A stretch of 64,000 nucleotides of DNA from NCBI RefSeq assembly GCF_018131005.1, contig NZ_JAFCJK010000015.1, forward strand, positions 1 through 64,000. The letters run 5' to 3'. Numbering within the stretch: position 1 is the first letter of the stretch; the number at the start of each line of letters is the position of its first letter. The DNA is from Bradyrhizobium lablabi. Its GTDB lineage: Bacteria > Pseudomonadota > Alphaproteobacteria > Rhizobiales > Xanthobacteraceae. Positions 61,712 to 64,000 of this stretch are shown here, one piece after another. The notes under the pieces are model-generated. The model saw nothing but the letters and a program-made list of their open reading frames with translations. It searched no databases and had not been told where the DNA came from. Made by a program: the position numbers and the translations under genes.

Positions 61712-62503
61712 TCAATGAACGCGTCCGGTCTCGATCTGTGAGCGGAACTCGATCCAGACAGCGTCATAGGCGGCCTCGAAGCCGGGGTTCCGGAACGGCT
61801 CGAACATATTGCGTGGACGGGGCAGGTCGATCGGAATGTTGGCGAGCAGCCGCGACGGCCGCTGGCTCAGCACCACGACGTGGTCGGCGAGCAGCACCGC
61901 TTCGGTGATATCGTGGGTCACGAAAACGACGCTCGCGCCGGCATCCATCGACAGCGCCTGCAGGTCGCTCTGCATCACCATGCGGGTCTGTGCGTCCAGT
62001 GCGCCGAACGGCTCGTCCATCAGGATGATGTCCGGCCGATAGACCAGCGTGCGCGCGATCGAACCGCGCTTCTGCATGCCGCCGGACAATTGGTTCGGGA
62101 AATGCTGCTCAAAGCCCGTGAGACCGACCGATGCGAGCGCGTTCGCAACCCGCTCGCGTCGTTCACTGGCCGCAATCCCGCGCAGCAACAGCGGCAACTC
62201 GACATTCTCGGCGAGCGTCTTCCAGGGAAATAATTGGGCTTGTTGCGGCACGAAGCCGACTTCGGTGTTGATCTCCGTGACCTTGCGGCCGCGATGATGC
62301 ACCGCCCCACGCGTCGGCGCCAGCAGGCCCGCCGCCATCTGCAATAGCGTGCTCTTGCCGCAGCCGCTCGGCCCGATCACTGCGACGAACTTGCCGCGGT
62401 CGACTTCGAAGCTGATCCCGTCGAGCACACGGACCTTGGTCCGTTGTCCCGGCGCCGGAAAGTCCTGCCCGATCCCGTCGAAGGCGAGTACGCGGTCGCT
62501 CAT
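61712..62503 (-). CDS. TauB/SsuB-type ABC ATPase
   Basis: About 263 residues: Walker A GPSGCGKST, Q-loop VPQQAQLFPW, signature LSGGMQKRGSIARTL, Walker B ILMDEPFGALDAQT, and the switch His in VTHDITEA. GAGG nine bases before the ATG at 62503 sets the start (Met 62512 is the longer option). It is first in the transporter operon, 24 bp after the operator at 62527-62536. Confidence 0.9.
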   Translation of the reverse strand: MSDRVLAFDGIGQDFPAPGQRTKVRVLDGISFEVDRGKFVAVIGPSGCGKSTLLQMAAGLLAPTRGAVHHRGRKVTEINTEVGFVPQQAQLFPWKTLAENVELPLLLRGIAASERRERVANALASVGLTGFEQHFPNQLSGGMQKRGSIARTLVYRPDIILMDEPFGALDAQTRMVMQSDLQALSMDAGASVVFVTHDITEAVLLADHVVVLSQRPSRLLANIPIDLPRPRNMFEPFRNPGFEAAYDAVWIEFRSQIETGRVH

Positions 62504-62526
62504 GCCGGCCATCCTCTATCCGAACA

Positions 62527-62536
62527 TGTCTATACA
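62527..62536. promoter_or_regulatory. Putative HutC operator 3
   Basis: TGTCTATACA with flanking ATAATC on the plus strand, so the minus strand reads GATTATGTATAGACAT, sharing 16 bases with operator 1. It precedes the ABC transporter operon. Confidence 0.72.
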
Positions 62537-62541
62537 TAATC

Positions 62542-63581
62542 GAAGCCGCCAAAACGGGCAAGCCGGGATTGATGCGAAGATTTTCGCCTGGATGCCCACG
62601 ATCTCATCAGTAACCGCACCTGCGAGAGGACCTGATTTCGACATGCATCTCCGCGTTGTGAGCGTCCTACGCTTTCATGAATGCGCCGCATCGGAGGCCG
62701 GGAGAAACTGTCCTCCAAACGTCGGTAAGCCGAACTGGCCGCGAAGGCTCTGCCGCAATTGCTCCAGGCAACGCGAGTCTGTGGAGTTGGCTCGATGGAA
62801 GCATCGACGTGCAAATATTGAGATTGCACAGGAAGCTTCAGTTCGCCGCGCGCTATCGGAGCCGGGCTGGCGTCGGGTACGTCCTTCACCTCGGGTGGAA
62901 CCCACTCGGATTACGACAACATCGTGGTCGACATTGTTATCGCTGCAACGCTTTTACCGTGGCTGGCGACATTCACGTAACACCTGTGCTTCTAACGTTT
63001 CCTCCTCAATCGAGGAGTTGTGAATTGTCAAAAGCGCGAATACGGAGCCTCGGGTCGCGCGCAATGCATCCCGATCGCTCAGGTCCCGGCCTCGCTGTCC
63101 AAGCTGCTGGCAAATTCGAAGACGGATCCAATGTCGAACTCAGATCCGACGATAAGAAGCGGCCGACAGGCCCTCACGTCGGCTCGTCATGGTCCTCTGC
63201 ATTGCTCTGGATGATGGACGGTTTTGCCGCTTGCGCGCTCGCGCATTACGCGGCAGCTGCCGACCCTCAACATCGACCACGCGTGCAGCCGATGCACCGC
63301 CGCCGCACCCCGGATGCGGGTTCTACCGGTCAGACCGCCGATCAGCCCTCGCTGCCGGCCAGGGTTCCGCGCATCCTGCGGCGGCTCCGACGGCCGCTGG
63401 CCAGCAACAGGCGACTTTAGGCAGAGTTCACGCAGACGTGAGGGTCGCTCCAGTCTCGGCATCGTGATGGATTGACGGCTTCACCGTCACCAAATCTTGC
63501 CGCCTGCGTGTTTTTGCATGCCACGCAGGTTTCTCACATCAACCGGATAACCACTATCACTGCCGAAGAAGCCAAATTCGC
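62542..63581. other. About 1 kb without supportable gene
   Basis: Several frames are open here, the longest being 62677-63420 (+), but all look like GC-driven frames: Arg/Ser/Pro-rich, no domain pattern, no convincing ribosome site. The sequence is somewhat less GC-rich than neighbours around 62900-63050. A frame from about 62816 to 62980 reads as plausible protein (SGGTHSDYDNIVVDIVIAA) without a start, hinting at a decayed gene. No RNA or terminator recognised. Confidence 0.4.
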
Positions 63582-64000
63582 TTGAACCCCGCCCTCCAAA
63601 CCAGATTTCTCCGACTCGCTCGCGCCGCGGTGCTTTGGATTTGCGTGCTGGCTCTCGCGGGCCTGCATTATTGGCCGGCGCTGCCACAAGGGGCCGAACG
63701 GCCCGCCGAGACCGCCAGTATCGCGGTCGACGAGCCGATCACGCCGATTCCCGAACCCATCTTGTCGGAACCGTTGAAGGTTAGGCTTGGCGAGCGACTC
63801 TTTAGGGACACGCGCCTGTCTCGCGACAATTCGCGCAGTTGCGCATCCTGTCACGACATCTCCGCCAACGGCGCGACGGGTAACCGGCTGGATCACGGGA
63901 TCGACGGCACGACGCTTCCCCTCAACACGCCGACAGTGTTCAATTCGTCGTTGAGCTTTCGGCTTGGCTGGGAGGGACGATACCGGTCGCTGGACGATCA
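63582..64000 (+). CDS. Di-haem cytochrome c peroxidase (MauG/CCP family), partial
   Basis: The first ~139 codons of a gene cut by the window end. A hydrophobic signal/anchor (AVLWICVLALAGLHYWPAL) is followed by the CCP start: PLKVRLGERLFRDTRLSRDNSRSCASCHDISANGATGN, with the first haem site CASCH, then LNTPTVFNSSLSFRLGWEGRYRSLDD. The TTG at 63582 is my start; a GTG about 50 bp on is possible. A periplasmic enzyme that reduces hydrogen peroxide or acts on a protein partner. Confidence 0.8.
   Translation, partial: MNPALQTRFLRLARAAVLWICVLALAGLHYWPALPQGAERPAETASIAVDEPITPIPEPILSEPLKVRLGERLFRDTRLSRDNSRSCASCHDISANGATGNRLDHGIDGTTLPLNTPTVFNSSLSFRLGWEGRYRSLDD

Noticed and set aside
62677..63420. 247-codon plus-strand frame
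   Set aside because: No recognisable domain, Arg/Pro/Ser-rich end, no ribosome site; kept only as part of the unexplained region.

Overview
The window looks like chromosome from Bradyrhizobium or a close relative (Nitrobacteraceae, Alphaproteobacteria). GC is high. CtrA and ChpT proteins are present, three GGAAC-N16/17-CGTT (EcfG-type) promoters can be read, and several interspersed repeat families familiar from bradyrhizobial genomes recur (the 'gagcatgatccggaaaagtgtg' type, the 'gcgttttcgatcgaagtgg' type, and a palindromic element at 84-188). All calls come from reading the sequence; no database search was run.

Layout. 0-9.8 kb holds envelope and housekeeping genes: a DUF2927 protein, an L,D-transpeptidase, a ThDP enzyme, small stress-type proteins behind EcfG promoters, tRNA-Val(CAC), a coiled-coil membrane protein, EipA (DUF1134), a YHS protein and CysQ. 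9.9-16.5 kb is signalling: chpT, then cheA-cheW-cheY-cheB-cheR. 16.6-18.9 kb is a DUF350 / glutathionylspermidine-synthase-like operon with two small proteins ending in glycine. 19.1-23.5 kb is a compact, visibly lower-GC three-gene operon (metallophosphoesterase, CHAT protease, nSTAND NTPase with a C-terminal membrane anchor); I read it as a conflict or defence system and the most interesting locus here. 24-31.8 kb carries ctrA, fliI-fliJ, an ECF sigma/anti-sigma pair and flhA. 31.9-36 kb is a mix of small proteins, an MFS carrier and DUF4864.

35.6-51 kb is catabolic: a cupin-XRE regulator with a class-III aminotransferase and dadA, opgC, a Tat-type multicopper oxidase, a TetR regulator divergent from a PaoABC-like molybdenum hydroxylase, and a second cupin-XRE regulator beside a polar amino-acid ABC transporter and a PuuB-like FAD oxidoreductase. 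52-62.5 kb is a histidine/urocanate utilisation cluster (hutD, hutU, hutI, hutF, hutC). It also includes an ornithine-cyclodeaminase-like gene, a cytosolic PhnD-like protein and a TauABC/NMT1-type ABC transporter. Copies of one palindrome (core TGTATAGACA) precede all of its transcription units, which ties them together as a likely HutC regulon. hutH and hutG are not in the window. About 1 kb with no supportable gene follows, and the window ends inside a di-haem cytochrome c peroxidase gene.

How the parts connect: ChpT and CtrA belong to one phosphorelay, and CtrA-like boxes lie before the che operon and flhA, which fits CtrA control of motility. The amino-acid, polyamine and histidine modules suggest a soil or rhizosphere life with broad use of nitrogenous compounds.
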